In this document: positions 6,044-6,413 of the stretch, one piece after another
Layout: each line of letters begins with the position of its first letter
Numbering within the stretch: position 1 is the stretch's first letter
DNA from: Gaoshiqia sp050298035
GTDB lineage: Bacteria; Bacteroidota; Bacteroidia; Bacteroidales; Prolixibacteraceae
Direction: 5' to 3'
DNA: 6,413 bases
Assembly (NCBI GenBank): GCA_050298035.1
Contig: JBNKTK010000161.1
Location: 1 to 6,413, forward strand
Translations under genes and position numbers: made by a program
Notes under the pieces: generated by a model
Told to the model about the DNA's origin: nothing
Seen by the model: the letters and a program-made list of their open reading frames with translations, nothing else
The model's database searches: none

Positions 6044-6194
6044 TAAAAACAAAATCTTCGGTTGCAGCTGATTTTTAAAACCAATTCGGCTTAAAGCTGT
6101 TATTTTTACTGACTTTAAAGGTACCAAGCCAGTTTGTTGTTTTTTGTGAAAACAGGATAGAACAACAGTTATTTCATACTAAAATATTGATTTC

Positions 6195-6413
6195 ATGCAG
6201 CAAAGTTTTACAACCAGATCATTGAATATACCGTTTCCAAAGGATGATCCACACCGGGCGCTGGATATGCCCGTTTACGAATCTGTAGCTTTCGATTTTG
6301 AAACGGCAGAAGATATTGCAGCCATTGAGCATGCGATAGCGGCTCATAGTTTTTCGGCAAACATTGAAGCGGAAACATTGGAGGCTAAGGTGGTCCAGGA
6401 TGCTGATCGTCTC
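6195..6413 (+). pseudogene. Chimeric frame: PLP Cys/Met enzyme N-terminus joined to YedJ-type HD phosphohydrolase
   Basis: An open frame of at least 73 codons that continues past the window. Residues 1-40 match the start of Cys/Met-metabolism PLP enzymes (O-acetylhomoserine sulfhydrylase type): PFPKDDPHRALDMPVYES (13-30), then VAFDFETAED (31-40). The expected continuation, a YSRxxNPT segment leading to the PLP-binding core, is absent. From about residue 41 the sequence reads as the middle of a YedJ-like HD phosphohydrolase: AIEHAIAAHSFSANIE (43-58), TLEAKVVQDADRL (61-73), where the DAD segment holds the last metal-binding Asp. In that family this stretch comes after about 100 residues that carry the H...HD motif, missing here. 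So neither parent enzyme is complete. The join is in frame without stops. It most likely reflects a deletion fusing two once-adjacent same-strand genes, or an assembly error. No clear promoter or Shine-Dalgarno precedes the ATG. Confidence 0.75.

Noticed and set aside
5497..6071. Several plus-strand frames of 84-100 codons opposite the DUF4159 gene
   Set aside because: They overlap each other in different frames and mirror the DUF4159 coding sequence; the protein sequences look unstructured.
5993..6127. N-terminal extension of the DUF4159 protein from an in-frame TTG at 6127
   Set aside because: It would bury the signal peptide inside the protein and would start upstream of the promoter at 6011-6043. 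The ATG at 5992 gives a normal signal peptide.
1..6413. Defence island, CRISPR array, mobile element or toxin-antitoxin pair
   Set aside because: No spaced repeats, transposase, integrase, nuclease pair or small toxin-like gene was found; the deletion joins show no insertion-sequence ends.

Overview
The window looks like a chromosomal stretch from a member of the Bacteroidota. The reasons are the promoter style (TTTG, then about 19-21 nt, then TAnnTTTG), start regions that mostly lack Shine-Dalgarno sequences and are A-rich, and the gene content. That content includes a BatA-type membrane protein with a VWA domain, a stand-alone DUF4159 protein, and N-terminal ornithine aminotransferase sequence of a recognisable type. 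I see no tRNA, rRNA, CRISPR array, insertion sequence or phage gene. Family assignments come from recognising protein motifs by eye; no database search was run.

Layout from left to right. (1) 1-179, minus strand: the N-terminus of ornithine aminotransferase (rocD), cut by the window edge. (2) 180-553: noncoding DNA with a palindrome and a probable terminator for the next gene. (3) 554-2608, minus: a complete 684-residue BatA/VWA/GATase-like membrane protein with a good promoter just upstream. (4) 2609-2855: a divergent intergenic region with two dyads. (5) 2856-3404, plus: a lipoprotein of the nucleotide pyrophosphatase/phosphodiesterase family whose whole catalytic core is missing through an apparent in-frame internal deletion. 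(6) 5992 down to 3446, minus: four genes in a row with gaps of 18, 41 and 55 nt, probably one operon: exported DUF4159 protein, iron-sulfur-flavoprotein-like reductase, VTT/DedA-like membrane protein, exported methionine sulfoxide reductase MsrA. (7) 5993-6194: a divergent intergenic region holding a near-consensus promoter for that operon, with a 14-bp dyad between its -33 and -7 boxes. (8) 6195-6413, plus: an open frame that starts as a Cys/Met-metabolism PLP enzyme and switches near codon 41 to the middle of a YedJ-type HD phosphohydrolase; it runs off the window.

How the parts may work together (inference). The four-gene operon combines a periplasmic repair enzyme for oxidised methionine, a flavin/Fe-S redox protein and a small membrane protein, so an envelope or oxidative-stress theme is plausible. 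DUF4159 and the BatA/VWA protein belong to families that are fused or neighbours in MoxR-DUF58-BatA systems; here they are separate genes, with no MoxR or DUF58 gene in view. The most striking observation is that two coding regions about 3.3 kb apart both look like products of clean, in-frame deletions. Either the locus has suffered recent deletions or the assembled sequence is wrong at these points. I found no convincing new multi-gene system.
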